Shown here in pieces: positions 21,401-26,699 of a stretch of 64,000 nt of DNA. Every line of letters starts with the position of its first letter. The stretch's first letter is position 1. The DNA is from Pseudomonas sp. Irchel s3b2. GTDB taxonomy: Bacteria > Pseudomonadota > Gammaproteobacteria > Pseudomonadales > Pseudomonadaceae. The translations under genes were made by a program, and so were the position numbers. The notes under the pieces are model-generated. The model was given only the letters and a program-made list of their open reading frames with translations, ran no database searches and was not told where the DNA came from. Where the stretch lies: positions 124,001 to 188,000 of the forward strand of contig NZ_FYEB01000006.1 of NCBI RefSeq assembly GCF_900187445.1, read 5' to 3'.

Positions 21401-21948
21401 TCGACCGTTGTATCGCGCCCGACGTTGAAGGTTTCCCAATTGAGGATCGCCTTGTCGGCGGTCTGCTCGATGTGCACCGTGGTCTTGCCACCGGAGTGGC
21501 TTGGTAGCGGCTTATTGGCATTGGTCCAGCCACGGGTCAGCGGATTCTCATCGATCTTCAGGCCGCCATCGCCCATTCCGTTGGGCACGCTCTGCGGCTG
21601 CCCCAAGGCAAACTGGCGTCCGGCGGCTTGCGCCGCCTGTTGCGCAGCAATCGCCGCCACGGTGTTGTTGAGGTTATTCAGCGAACGCTGCAGCTGCTGA
21701 TTGACCCGCTGCTGCTGGGCCAATGGCGGCGGCGAACCCGGCACCGCACTACCCGGGCGCGCAGCCCCACTGTTCAGGGCCGCGCCCTTGGCGGCGAACC
21801 AACTGGAACTGAACGCCGTGGCCGCCTCGGCACTGCCGGCGATCATCAGCAACGCAATGGCCTGGGCCAGCGGTTTCAAGCGCAACAGCGGATGCTCCAT
21901 CGAGCGCACAGTGACATTCAGATCAGGCGTGGTTTTACCGCGAGGCAT
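9493..21948 (-). CDS. pdtA: Giant two-partner-secretion exoprotein (TpsA, filamentous-haemagglutinin type)
   Basis: About 4151 residues from the ATG at 21948 (AGGAAGAG five bases before it). The long signal region ends near GSAEAATA (about 43). A Gln/Ala-rich helical segment follows (about 70-125), then the TPS secretion domain (about 130-290) with NWETFNVG, ASWAVLNRVND and the TpsA signature VNRNGIVFSGSSQVNVRNLV. The rest is a very long right-handed beta-helix of short repeats (LxLxxGGxLxV patterns, many GSIRLA/GGDITL variants), interrupted at about 2995-3080 by a duplicated cysteine-pair module. The C-terminus is Ala/Ser/Gln-rich and ends RQRLTEEERGSLTL, with no autotransporter barrel. It should be exported through PdtB and displayed on or released from the surface. 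The size and gene neighbours match P. aeruginosa PdtA, a virulence-linked exoprotein. It is transcribed alone, with a terminator at its end. Confidence 0.93.
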   Translation of the reverse strand: MPRGKTTPDLNVTVRSMEHPLLRLKPLAQAIALLMIAGSAEAATAFSSSWFAAKGAALNSGAARPGSAVPGSPPPLAQQQRVNQQLQRSLNNLNNTVAAIAAQQAAQAAGRQFALGQPQSVPNGMGDGGLKIDENPLTRGWTNANKPLPSHSGGKTTVHIEQTADKAILNWETFNVGRDTTVEFGQQASWAVLNRVNDPNARASVIAGQINAPGTVMVVNRNGIVFSGSSQVNVRNLVAAAATISDDQFSKNGLYVDQDGTQPTFSDAFGKVEVQRGAVLQTLPAGSSTQSGGYALLLGSEVRNDGTLVTPEGQTTLAAGDSFYIRRGAGTEGNQQSTTRGNEVASTFKAGSQAGTVVNSGIIQAATGDITLTGHQVQQNGVLVASTSVDTRGTIHLLNAASDATGSVTLGQGSVSTILLEQGALALDSQRQAAINNLNGVLPNNATGRFDNLSKVSDRTDQSRVEVVSGGTVDFQSGSITLATGGQVAVSAGKRSLVRDGAIIDVSGAVGVKVAMKSNSIKVNIQGNEQRDASGNREGGALNSTDVWVDVRELVHVAAGVNGYATDRWYTAGGLLEVGGYLGTRNHSIGEWMAQGGSLTFAGNDLVTQQGSQINLSGGTLDVQGGYVQQSWLKGANGRLYEVSRAPGDLLYTGVYKGYEDHSERWGQTDYFYNPLIAPRQRYENGYSVGRDAGQLVVATNNSVLEGELVGKTFQGDRQTQAPAAGLDGYQQSQNSAARNAILAIGSYVPRYLQSAGTLNYQLGAVLDKVTLSDEQGPDSESIDLNDAVTADREGSLSLNSRLLNDFELGAIKVAAKDRIVVDGALQVTPGGDITLYGPRIDVNADLTARSGSIRVGNVLNQLNLSKIEDTLLSAPTGSRAAVVITKGIHLDASGLWRNQSLSEVDSDGVAYRAGGTVSLRSSDDLLLQQGSLIDVSSGATLLSNNKLLGGRGGDITLAANANSAGSSGQLLIGAELLGYGVDGAGTLDVQAGKVQIGRPLATVDDSMLVLAADFFTKGFGQYRIAGNQGLTVLAGTQVDVTRPVYRLRPDVQGNGSLSTGQLLEVWTPEQYQEDPIKGVLTQRGGANLSLNAGTLLSPLADRSNVSLTIEDGAVLSVDPGQALNLASIGQLTVNGQLNAWGGLVNLSQINPVIIDAGLDEAAHQRSIRVGSSGLIDVSARAVTAIDFQGRRYGRVGAGGSIVIGSEINTDQGTAKAPDLFVVLEQGSRLLANGAQAQLDIRDEGARSIAGAGGKIALSSNNGLIIHGQFSAASGGAGAAGGSLSVALESGLYLDGTIDNSVLAPRELILSQGPSAAADPSAPLAYGQGQLDVQRIITGGFDNLSLLSNGILSFDGDVNLSLKQSLSLYAGSLALAENAASNSRVSLHAPYLRLAGATARGTDVATRPTVKGGLSTQDSQAQLQLSADLMEVRDEVTFGAHGSLEQNQGPDVLVDRRGFAQATLRSEGDLRFLGATALNAGGVTLLRSNADLDLLAAQLYPVTGANARVQTTTESTLTIGRTTDTVPTVPYSAFGQLTFDGGIIQQGGVVRAPFGLLTFGIDQDVLQNLSFLPGSLTSVSGEDLLMPYGGTIDGLTYQYNGKTVELTGVGGSANYSILTMGISLKSPRIEVQPDAVLDLSGGGELTGAGFISGRGGSTDARYNPLVQNGVDGRFTLPGLSTNPVYAIVPGNASAYAPLAGESGVEDPVIGQRITLDAGVPGLPAGTYTLMPASYALLPGAFRVELNGLASAGALSKSLAMRNGSWATSGRLSIANTGIADPLSSQLIVTSGDVLRRYSQYNETGYAAFAKADAALKGVPRPMIEADGKTLLLGFVEGASADPSQTFSFKGQADFTPGKDGLGGAVGVINNSNLEVLAVGQAATQGFDGSSIYASELNALKAPRLAIGALPGVQYGQGGNLVSFNARLQNIYLRQGATLRAGEVFLTTGTKNVDGIVIEQGASINTLGQGKAPYDSRSGFIYDPGQYALLAVSNGWLDVLPPTSTGPLDFDGPSPVRIGLCTSLACTGTTELYSEGSITVATDNTFSLDDSVRFGTRNLILAVGGVNIGSAQALAAAQLRNALPQGLTLNQQVLDRLLRGDASKGAPALESLVLNARDSVNFYDSVELNTFDQNGQSRLQRLVLGTPAIYGYGAASDRATIHTGTLVWNGTTTSPAAPIANGAGTGSGLLDILVDTLEFGYGPSSQANNNDRQRLALGFNQVNLTATQRITANHTGGLSVYQAQGKYVVGSGFTYSGGNLQVNTPLWTGEAGSINRIKAGGAITVSGIAGLGAGAVDASALGAELALEGQNLYVDSTFQLPSGKLTLASSGGLTLGDAAQLDLAGRKLMFNDVVKYSWGGDLILKSEVGNIRQAAGSIIDLSARNNNAGQLSAYAVNAAAGLVDLQGQILGSASGDYNAGGTLVPYAAGGVDIRAQSVGDFAALNQRLNRDQVFGSRSFQLKRGDLVIGDELKANEINVSVDNGSLTVAGTVDASGRQVGSIRLAGKTGLTLASSAVLDAHGTQLRVDSYGKIIDSPNRASVELSAQDGPLVLASGARIDLRHGTDAASGTGPGQNDGRMRGTLELNARRLGGAIAGDIDVDARGPLTIQGARSIVLNAVQRYSDAPPGTGVGADGKPFQEINQGYLKKKHDDSTKFINATRNNSTLLNGKLAGLNNATYADAFHLRPGVQIVSATPDGNMVISGDIDLSGYRYASLNPHSQQTGVYGSGEPGSLVIRAGGNLDVFGSVTDGFMPPAPAVAADRSDGNGWLLIPGKQPFGADLVVPRSGVELADGTQYPAGSVLNYDLPFQAMTISAGTLLPNALELGTELNLAAGTLLGAAVRDSNGNVLYAAGTILKEAVTLPPKTRLDAGSRFNVAVAVEPGVWPKGVALPDTGLVQSGVNVLPVGGLIPAETDVKLADGTSLIELRAKENGQQGSNWAVATMLPDGSLSWSMRMVAGADTQAADTRLTRVDGREGNLRLADGHYMAKRELIGGVTPGTGLVWGADNYLGYPEGTPILPEELFWCEVFPGSCLPAPPKTVLVWAPDNYLQYPEGTPILPEELFWCEVFPDSCVAVVVPEEPAPGPTTKVTPQTQLFSVLRTGTGDLDLLSAGDFSMQSLFGVYTAGTQSASLASGGSDPYQQARGHGANGVLGADASAYEFLTLGANYKAWYPEQGGNLRLSAGGQLQGDTLGRKNDEAGTRPQFGSAAVGNWLWRQGMGNGSDIPTAWWINYGTFVAQPSGDPALVGFTGIGTLGGGNLDVNAAGDAGLLAYTGSTNHSIIQRSQGITLAVGGTGRVASDGSLVLTGGGDMQVHIGGRLNPSAPALAAANGSTADLKGTLVNLRGALQLQAGAVGALDLRYGSYSPFQDPKESRAYDAYTSTLASAQGGMTVVAGDTGVQLNSRGDLVLDGVGDPGRLEMKNSTGYTDASGTHQNGGGYSGFSLWTPNTAIDLFSAGGNLTPFLKTEANPSQNTPRTGGRMFYPSILRAVAANGSLYYGASATGRSQDSSTYSLMTAPSANAELQLIAGDSIYAGGYAVTQSGADPARIPTPFNPVFVGINSFGGNSYSNFSADVYKRDFNSFPLFTFGANIFTNMDWPERQPVRFYAINGDIVGLRTGEILRYPDSGNEVRYEGSGPLRVMAGRDIVNSGVPLTTTTGVPAEISGNADGRSTGNLIVHSRADDISLVSAGRDIRLSTFNVAGPGLLEVSAGRNLYGAGSGVGNVYQEGGFNSIGNVDARSTVNDGGASIALVVGAGAQGPNYQGLLSRYLGQGALKNYSAELAQWLTERFGLIGNDDQVAAWFAALPAEQQRVFARKIYFAELKAGGREYNEVGGVREGSYLRGREAIAALFPEKDVAGNTINYDGDVTLYGGAGIHTDFGGDIQVLTPGGRQVYGIEGAAPPSTAGVITQGSGDIQLYSRDSILLGQSRIMTTFGGSIFGWSAQGDINAGRGSKTTVVYTPPKRVYDTWGNVTLSPSVPSTGAGIATLNPIPEVAPGDIDLIAPLGTIDAGEAGIRVSGNVNIAALTVVNAANIQTQGKSTGVPMTASVNTGAITSASSAASSATQAAEDVARQQQAASRQNQASVFTVQVLSFGSEQLAPTRDGASRAPEAGYNPNSPVQVLGAGALDESARQRLTEEERGSLTL
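12715..12954. repeat. 120-bp tandem duplication inside pdtA encoding two Cys-X6-Cys modules
   Basis: Two direct copies with an exact 120-bp period (compare TCCTCCGGCA at 12761 and 12881). Each encodes about 40 residues with the core DNYLxYPEGTPILPEELFWC followed by EVFPxSC, that is, two cysteines six residues apart. The copies differ at several bases, including synonymous ones, so the duplication is not very recent. It interrupts the beta-helix repeats at about residues 2998-3078. Confidence 0.9.
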
Positions 21949-22208
21949 CACTACTCTTCCTTTTGCAATTCCAGGAACGGGCTGCGGCAACGGCTGGCGT
22001 TGCTGATATGGGATAAGGCAGTTGTCGCGGGCCGGGACCGAACGCTTGTCACGCAAAGTTCATATAGCTGGGGTAAGGCCTAGCCCTACAAACTTAGAAG
22101 CACCCTGTGACGAGAGGGTTTGCACTGATGCCAGTCACTCAAGAGCGAACACCATCCCTCGCCACAAGTTGTTGCTCACCGCGCCTTTCCTTGGCGAACT
22201 GCACGCAC
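21949..22208. other. Upstream region of pdtA (no gene seen)
   Basis: About 260 bases upstream of the pdtA start. An in-frame extension of pdtA to 22056 exists but has no ribosome site. I see no convincing sigma-70 promoter or PhoB box. The region presumably carries the pdtA promoter, possibly an extracytoplasmic-function sigma (VreI) promoter, since pdtA orthologues are in the Vre regulon, but I cannot point to the elements. Confidence 0.5.
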
Positions 22209-22244
22209 AAAAAAATCGGCAGCGCCCTACAGGCCGCTGCCGAT
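22209..22244 (-). terminator. Rho-independent terminator of the DING-protein gene
   Basis: On the minus strand a ten-base stem ATCGGCAGCG/CGCTGCCGAT with a ten-base loop (22215-22244) is followed by seven T. It starts about 50 bases after the stop of the DING-like gene and isolates it from pdtA. Confidence 0.93.
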
Positions 22245-22293
22245 CGTTATTACCTTCGCCGGTACTCGCGCGAAGTGATTTCAAACGCTTGCC

Positions 22294-23472
22294 TTACGGA
22301 CGACCTTTACCGTTGCAGACGCTGACGTTAGCGATGGCGGTGCCTTCGCCGTAGGCGTCATCCAGGAAGACTTTCTTGATTTCGCCGGCCAGGTTGGTCG
22401 GCGTCGCGGCGGTGCCTGGCACTACAGCGAAGGCGTGTGCGCTGATGGTGGAGTTTTTGGTGCCGGTGTAGAGGCTGGTCAGGAAATTGCGAACAGCCGT
22501 TGCGTCGGCGGCCGTGGTGTAGCACTGGCCGACCAGGAAGTTGGTGTAACCCACGATTGGGTACTGATTGGCACCGGTCGGTACAGCGGTGCCGCCGGTG
22601 CCGAAGGTCGGAACCCATTTCAGCGGATTTGCCCGATCAGCCGGTGTCGCTGGCACAGGGGCAGTACCCAGAGCGGAAGTGGTGTTGGGCAGGGTTGGCA
22701 GCGGTGCAGTGCCCGCAGCCACGGTGTTTTTGCTGACACGAGCCACTACGGTGTTGCTGATAGGCGCAGGGATGAAGTCAGGGCTGACGTAACCGATGGC
22801 GCCATTGACCGCGTTGACAGCCGTCAGAACGTCACCGCTACCCGCCACTGCTTGCCAGGTGCCAGGTTCGGTGCCGATGTTGGCGGTGGTGAAGGTGCTG
22901 CTGACGGAGAACTTGGTTGGGCAGGAATCGTTGAGGAAGCGTGCGAACAGCTCAGTGGTGCCGCTGCTGCCGGAACGATAGATGATCTTGATCGGCGTGG
23001 CGTCAGTAGTACCGAGCAATTGACCCCAGGTAGTCTTGGTGCCGGAGAACGCATCGCACAACTGCGCAGCGGTCAGCTGCAGATTGGTGGTGCCCGATTT
23101 TTTGTACGGGATGGTGACTGACGTACCGACCGACGGGATCTGGATCAGTTTGCCGTAGGTTGCACCAAAGGCTGTGTTGTAGTTGGTGAGTTCGGTAGAA
23201 CTGAGCACCGAATCGCTACCGGCGAAATCCACCGGAGTACCGGCAGGTTGACCGATCGAAGCTGGAGCGTTGGTCAGGAACGCAGTCTTGCCAGCACCGC
23301 TACCGACACCGGTGTAGCTGAAGTCAGTCGGCAGCAAGCGTGGCAGTGGCGAAGCACCGTTGTAGAGTCTTTCCGGCAGCGTTGCACCGCCACCCACAAC
23401 AGCAGCCATGGACTGGGCCGAGGCCAGTGCGGCAACAGCCAACGAGGCTGCGATCATAGTGCGCTTAAACAT
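22294..23472 (-). CDS. DING/PstS-like secreted protein (LapA-type phosphatase or phosphate-binding protein)
   Basis: A 392-residue exported protein with a signal peptide (cleavage after SMA, about residue 23). The mature part starts AVVGGGATLPERLYNG and continues YTGVGSGAGKTAFLTN, the characteristic N-terminus of DING proteins, with the first residues (DING) replaced by VVGG. The phosphate-binding loop is present (IIYRSGSSGTTELFARFLN). AAGGAG lies seven bases before the ATG. DING proteins of Pseudomonas bind phosphate and some, such as LapA and LapB of P. aeruginosa, are alkaline phosphatases exported by the Hxc type II system. The gene lies directly beside the hxc operon here too, so it is the likely Hxc substrate. 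Whether this copy is enzymatic cannot be told by eye. Confidence 0.88.
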   Translation of the reverse strand: MFKRTMIAASLAVAALASAQSMAAVVGGGATLPERLYNGASPLPRLLPTDFSYTGVGSGAGKTAFLTNAPASIGQPAGTPVDFAGSDSVLSSTELTNYNTAFGATYGKLIQIPSVGTSVTIPYKKSGTTNLQLTAAQLCDAFSGTKTTWGQLLGTTDATPIKIIYRSGSSGTTELFARFLNDSCPTKFSVSSTFTTANIGTEPGTWQAVAGSGDVLTAVNAVNGAIGYVSPDFIPAPISNTVVARVSKNTVAAGTAPLPTLPNTTSALGTAPVPATPADRANPLKWVPTFGTGGTAVPTGANQYPIVGYTNFLVGQCYTTAADATAVRNFLTSLYTGTKNSTISAHAFAVVPGTAATPTNLAGEIKKVFLDDAYGEGTAIANVSVCNGKGRP

Positions 23473-23602
23473 GAAGAAGCTCCTTTCGTCGTGTTCGTAC
23501 GTTGAGTGATTTTCTCGTGCATGACGCCATGGCGCTCGCTCCAGTGCCTTGATCCGGACGGCTTGTTGGCTGAGGCCATGGGGTAGAAATTCGCAGCTTC
23601 CA

Positions 23603-23620
23603 GTGACAGATAAAGGAAAA
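23603..23620 (-). promoter_or_regulatory. Candidate PhoB box upstream of the DING gene
   Basis: On the minus strand TTTTCCTTTATCTGTCAC: the second half is a perfect CTGTCAY, and the first half matches CTGTCAT at four of seven positions with the proper 11-base period. It is about 130 bases upstream of the start codon. A -10 element is not obvious. Phosphate control fits the product. Confidence 0.4.
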
Positions 23621-23847
23621 AACCTCGGGAGGTACGGGGCGATTTTTTAGCGAATTCTCGGGTGTTTGGAGGCGCCACGACGGGCGTCTGGCGCGCGTGT
23701 TTGCAAGGATTGGCCGAAGATCGGCCGGACGGCTTGATTTGTGGTTGCACATGACAGAACCGAGAACCCGAGGTTAGTGGGGTTGGGGCTCGGGTGAGGC
23801 GTGGATCAGTGGAAAATAATTCAAGTAATTGGTGTCAGGGAGTCAGT

Positions 23848-23919
23848 CTTCGCGAGCAAGCCCGCTCCCACATTTGATCTTCGGTGAGACACAGACCCAG
23901 TGCGGGAGCGGGCTTGCTT
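23848..23919. repeat. REP doublet, family A, immediately downstream of hxcS
   Basis: An inverted pair; the right copy is degraded (GCGGGAGCGGGCTTGCTTTTG). It ends eight bases from the hxcS stop codon and could act as the transcript end of the hxc operon. Confidence 0.85.
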
Positions 23920-23927
23920 TTGTGCCT

Positions 23928-25139
23928 TTATTGCACCAACTGATTGATCTCGATAATCGGCAACAGCACCGCCATGACGATCACCAGCACCACGCCGCCC
24001 ATGACCACGATCATCAACGGTTCAAGCAACGCGGTCATGCCCATGGCCCGGCGCTCGATGTCGCGGGACAGGGTTTGCGCGGCGCGTTCGAGCATCGGCG
24101 GCAAAGAGCCGGTTTTCTCGCCACTGGCGATCAAGTGGATCAGCACCGGCGGAAAGACTTTCTCGACCCGCAGCGCCGCGGCCAGGTTAACACCCTCGCG
24201 GACCTTGGCCGTGGCGTCGCTGACGCTCAGGCTCAGGCGGTCGTTGGACAAGGTCTGGCGTGCGGCCTCCAGCGCCCGCAACAACGGCACTCCAGCGCCG
24301 CCGAGAATTGCCAGGGTCGAGGCAAAACGCGCGGTGTTCAGCCCCAGCACGAATCGCCCGAACAAAGGTAAACGCAGGATCCGGCTGTGCCAGCTCAAAC
24401 GCGCCGCCGGGTTGCGCAAGTACAGGCGCCAGCCCCAGAAACCGCCCGCCATCAGACTGAAACACAACCAGCCCCAACCGCGAATGAAATCACTGGCATT
24501 GAGCATTGCCAGGGTCAGCCCCGGCAGGTCCTGACGCGCTTGGGAAAACGCGCTGACCACCTGCGGCACCACATAGCTGAGCAGGAAAATCACGATGGCA
24601 ATCGACACCAGTCCCACCACACCGGGGTAAATAAACGCAGTGAGAATCTTGCCCCGCAGGTTGTTGCGCTCTTCGATGTAATCGGCCAGCTGCTCCATGA
24701 CCTGGGCCAGGTCACCGGACTCCTCACCCGCCGCGACCAGCGCCCGATAGATCTCCGGAAAATCCCGTGGTCGCGCCGCCAGCGCTTCGGCCAGGCGCAT
24801 GCCGCCACGAACATCGGAGCGCACCGCGCTCAAGGTCTGGGCGATGTGCTTGCGTTCGGCTTGCTCCACCGTCGCGCTCAATGCAGCTTCCAATGGCAGG
24901 CTTGCCCCCAGCAGACTCGCCAGTTGCCGAGTGGCCCAGGCCAGGTCGTTGTCCGAGAGTTTGGCGCTGAACAATCCGCTGCCACCGCCCGCCGGCGTGT
25001 TGCTCTCGATCTGCACCAACAACGCCGTCAGGCCACGGCTGCGCAATACGCCGAACGCCGCGCTCTGGCTGTCGGCTTCCAGATGGCCGGCCTCGATCTT
25101 GCCGTTGGCGTCGGCAGCTTCAAAACGGTAGCGGTTCAT
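23928..25139 (-). CDS. hxcS: Type II secretion inner-membrane platform protein GspF
   Basis: A 403-residue GspF/PilC-family protein: two related cytoplasmic domains (GMRLAEALAARPRDFPEIYR and GVNLAAALRVEKVFPPVLIH, each followed by the ASGEKTGSL-type motif) and three membrane segments (about 170-195, 220-240 and 375-400). It forms the platform contacting the ATPase HxcR. Its ATG overlaps the hxcR stop (TGATG). It is the last gene of the hxcT-X-Y-Z-Q-R-S operon. Confidence 0.93.
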   Translation of the reverse strand: MNRYRFEAADANGKIEAGHLEADSQSAAFGVLRSRGLTALLVQIESNTPAGGGSGLFSAKLSDNDLAWATRQLASLLGASLPLEAALSATVEQAERKHIAQTLSAVRSDVRGGMRLAEALAARPRDFPEIYRALVAAGEESGDLAQVMEQLADYIEERNNLRGKILTAFIYPGVVGLVSIAIVIFLLSYVVPQVVSAFSQARQDLPGLTLAMLNASDFIRGWGWLCFSLMAGGFWGWRLYLRNPAARLSWHSRILRLPLFGRFVLGLNTARFASTLAILGGAGVPLLRALEAARQTLSNDRLSLSVSDATAKVREGVNLAAALRVEKVFPPVLIHLIASGEKTGSLPPMLERAAQTLSRDIERRAMGMTALLEPLMIVVMGGVVLVIVMAVLLPIIEINQLVQ

Positions 25140-26557
25140 CAGGCGTCCCGTGTCACGCGAAGGATTTCTTCCGGCGCCGTGGCACCGCTGCGAACCCAGC
25201 GCTCGCCGTCTTCACGCATGCTGAACATCCCGGCTTCGCGGGCCGCGGCTCTCAAGGCCTGCTCGCCGGCGCCCTGATGGATCAGCGTGCGAATGTCATC
25301 GTCGATGCAGAACAGTTCGTGAATGCCAGTGCGACCGCTGTAGCCGGTGTGGTTGCACGCGGCACAGCCGAGCGGTCGCCAGGTGCCGGGGGCGGCCGGG
25401 TCTTCCTGTTTGCAGTGCTGACACAGCCGTCGCACCAGGCGTTGCGCGAGCACCCCGAGCATCGATGACGCCAGCAGAAACGGTTCGACGCCCATGTCGA
25501 TCAAGCGGTTAACCGCCGATACCGCGTCGTTGGTGTGCAGCGTCGCCAGCACCAAGTGCCCGGTGAGCGAAGCCTGCACGGCGATTTGTGCGGTTTCGAG
25601 GTCGCGGATCTCGCCGATCATGATGATGTCCGGGTCTTGCCGCAGGATCGCCCGCAGTGCCAGGGCGAAGGTCATGTCGATTTTGGCGTTGACCTGAATC
25701 TGGCTGATGCCCGGCAAGTCGTACTCCACCGGGTCCTCAACGGTGAGGATGTTGCTGGTGCTGGCGTCCAGCCGAGCCAACGCGGCGTAGAGGCTGGTGG
25801 TTTTGCCACTGCCGGTGGGGCCGGTGACCAGCACGATGCCGTGGGGTTGGCGGATCAGGTTGTCGAGTTTGGCCAGCACTTGCGGGTCCATGCCCAAGGT
25901 TTCCAGTTGCAGGCGCCCGGCCTGTTTGTCGAGCAAACGCATTACCACCCGTTCGCCGTGGCCGGTGGGCACCGTAGACACGCGAATGTCGATCGGCCGC
26001 CCGGCCACGCGCAAGGCGATGCGGCCATCCTGGGGCAGGCGTTTTTCAGCGATGTCGAGTTGCGCCATGATCTTGATCCGCGACACCAAAGCGCCGTGCA
26101 ATGCCTTGCGCGGCGACACCACATCCCGCAGCGTGCCGTCGACCCGATAGCGCACCACCGAATGGCTTTCATAGGGCTCGATGTGAATGTCGCTGGCCTC
26201 GTCCCGCGCCGCTTGCGTGAGCAAGGCGTTGATCATGCGGATTACCGGCGCGCCGTCCTGGGTGTCCAGCAGGTCGGTGATTTCCGGAATGTCCTGCATC
26301 AGGCGATCGAGATCGACTTCGTTTTCCGCCGCGCCGACCACCGCTGCTGCGCTGCCGGTGTCGGCATAGGCACTGGCGAGCAAGCCGTCGAGTTCCTCAT
26401 CGCGTACCCGCTCCAGCCGCGCCGGGCCGAACTGGCGCCGCACTTCGCTGATCGACCAGCCCGGCGTCGACGGGCACACCGTCAACACCGCGCCCTCCTC
26501 GCCAGTGCGCAGCAGGATGCGTTGGGCCTTGGCCCAGGCGTAGGGCAAAGCGCTCAT
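25139..26557 (-). CDS. hxcR: Type II secretion ATPase GspE
   Basis: A 472-residue assembly ATPase starting MSALPYAWAKAQRILL, with AGGGGG before the ATG. Walker A is VTGPTGSGKTTS (about 243-254), the Asp box is VEDPVEYDLPGISQIQVN, Walker B is RQDPDIIMIGEIRD, and the His box is LVLATLHTND. The zinc-binding tetracysteine (CQHC and CAAC, 19 residues apart) is near the C-terminus. The frame is open up to 26899, but that stretch crosses a REP element and the end of hxcQ, so it is not part of the gene. It powers pseudopilus assembly in the Hxc system. Confidence 0.94.
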   Translation of the reverse strand: MSALPYAWAKAQRILLRTGEEGAVLTVCPSTPGWSISEVRRQFGPARLERVRDEELDGLLASAYADTGSAAAVVGAAENEVDLDRLMQDIPEITDLLDTQDGAPVIRMINALLTQAARDEASDIHIEPYESHSVVRYRVDGTLRDVVSPRKALHGALVSRIKIMAQLDIAEKRLPQDGRIALRVAGRPIDIRVSTVPTGHGERVVMRLLDKQAGRLQLETLGMDPQVLAKLDNLIRQPHGIVLVTGPTGSGKTTSLYAALARLDASTSNILTVEDPVEYDLPGISQIQVNAKIDMTFALALRAILRQDPDIIMIGEIRDLETAQIAVQASLTGHLVLATLHTNDAVSAVNRLIDMGVEPFLLASSMLGVLAQRLVRRLCQHCKQEDPAAPGTWRPLGCAACNHTGYSGRTGIHELFCIDDDIRTLIHQGAGEQALRAAAREAGMFSMREDGERWVRSGATAPEEILRVTRDA

Positions 26558-26592
26558 GGTAACCCCCTGATCTGCAACACACCGAAGATCCC

Positions 26593-26683
26593 CTGTGGGA
26601 GCGGGCTTGCTCGCGAAGGCGTTAGCACATTCGGCATTATGGTGACTGACATACCGCTTTCGCGAGCAAGCCCGCTCCCACAG
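26593..26683. repeat. REP doublet, family A, inside the hxc operon between hxcQ and hxcR
   Basis: A complete inverted pair in the 142-base gap between the hxcQ stop and the hxcR start. All other junctions of this operon are tight or overlapping, so this is the one place where a stem-loop can uncouple expression of the secretin side from that of the ATPase and platform genes. Confidence 0.9.
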
Positions 26684-26699
26684 GGGGATGGTGTGTTGG

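Larger units (their letters stand above)
23473..23927. other. Intergenic region between the DING gene and hxcS
   Basis: About 455 bases without a recognisable gene. It holds the leader and promoter of the DING-like gene (with the candidate PhoB box) and a family A REP doublet close to the end of hxcS. The open frames across it show no ribosome site or protein-like composition. Confidence 0.6.

Noticed and set aside
21949..22056. N-terminal extension of PdtA to 22056
   Set aside because: No ribosome site, and the added residues do not resemble a signal region; the ATG at 21948 has AGGAAGAG and is followed by the expected long signal sequence.
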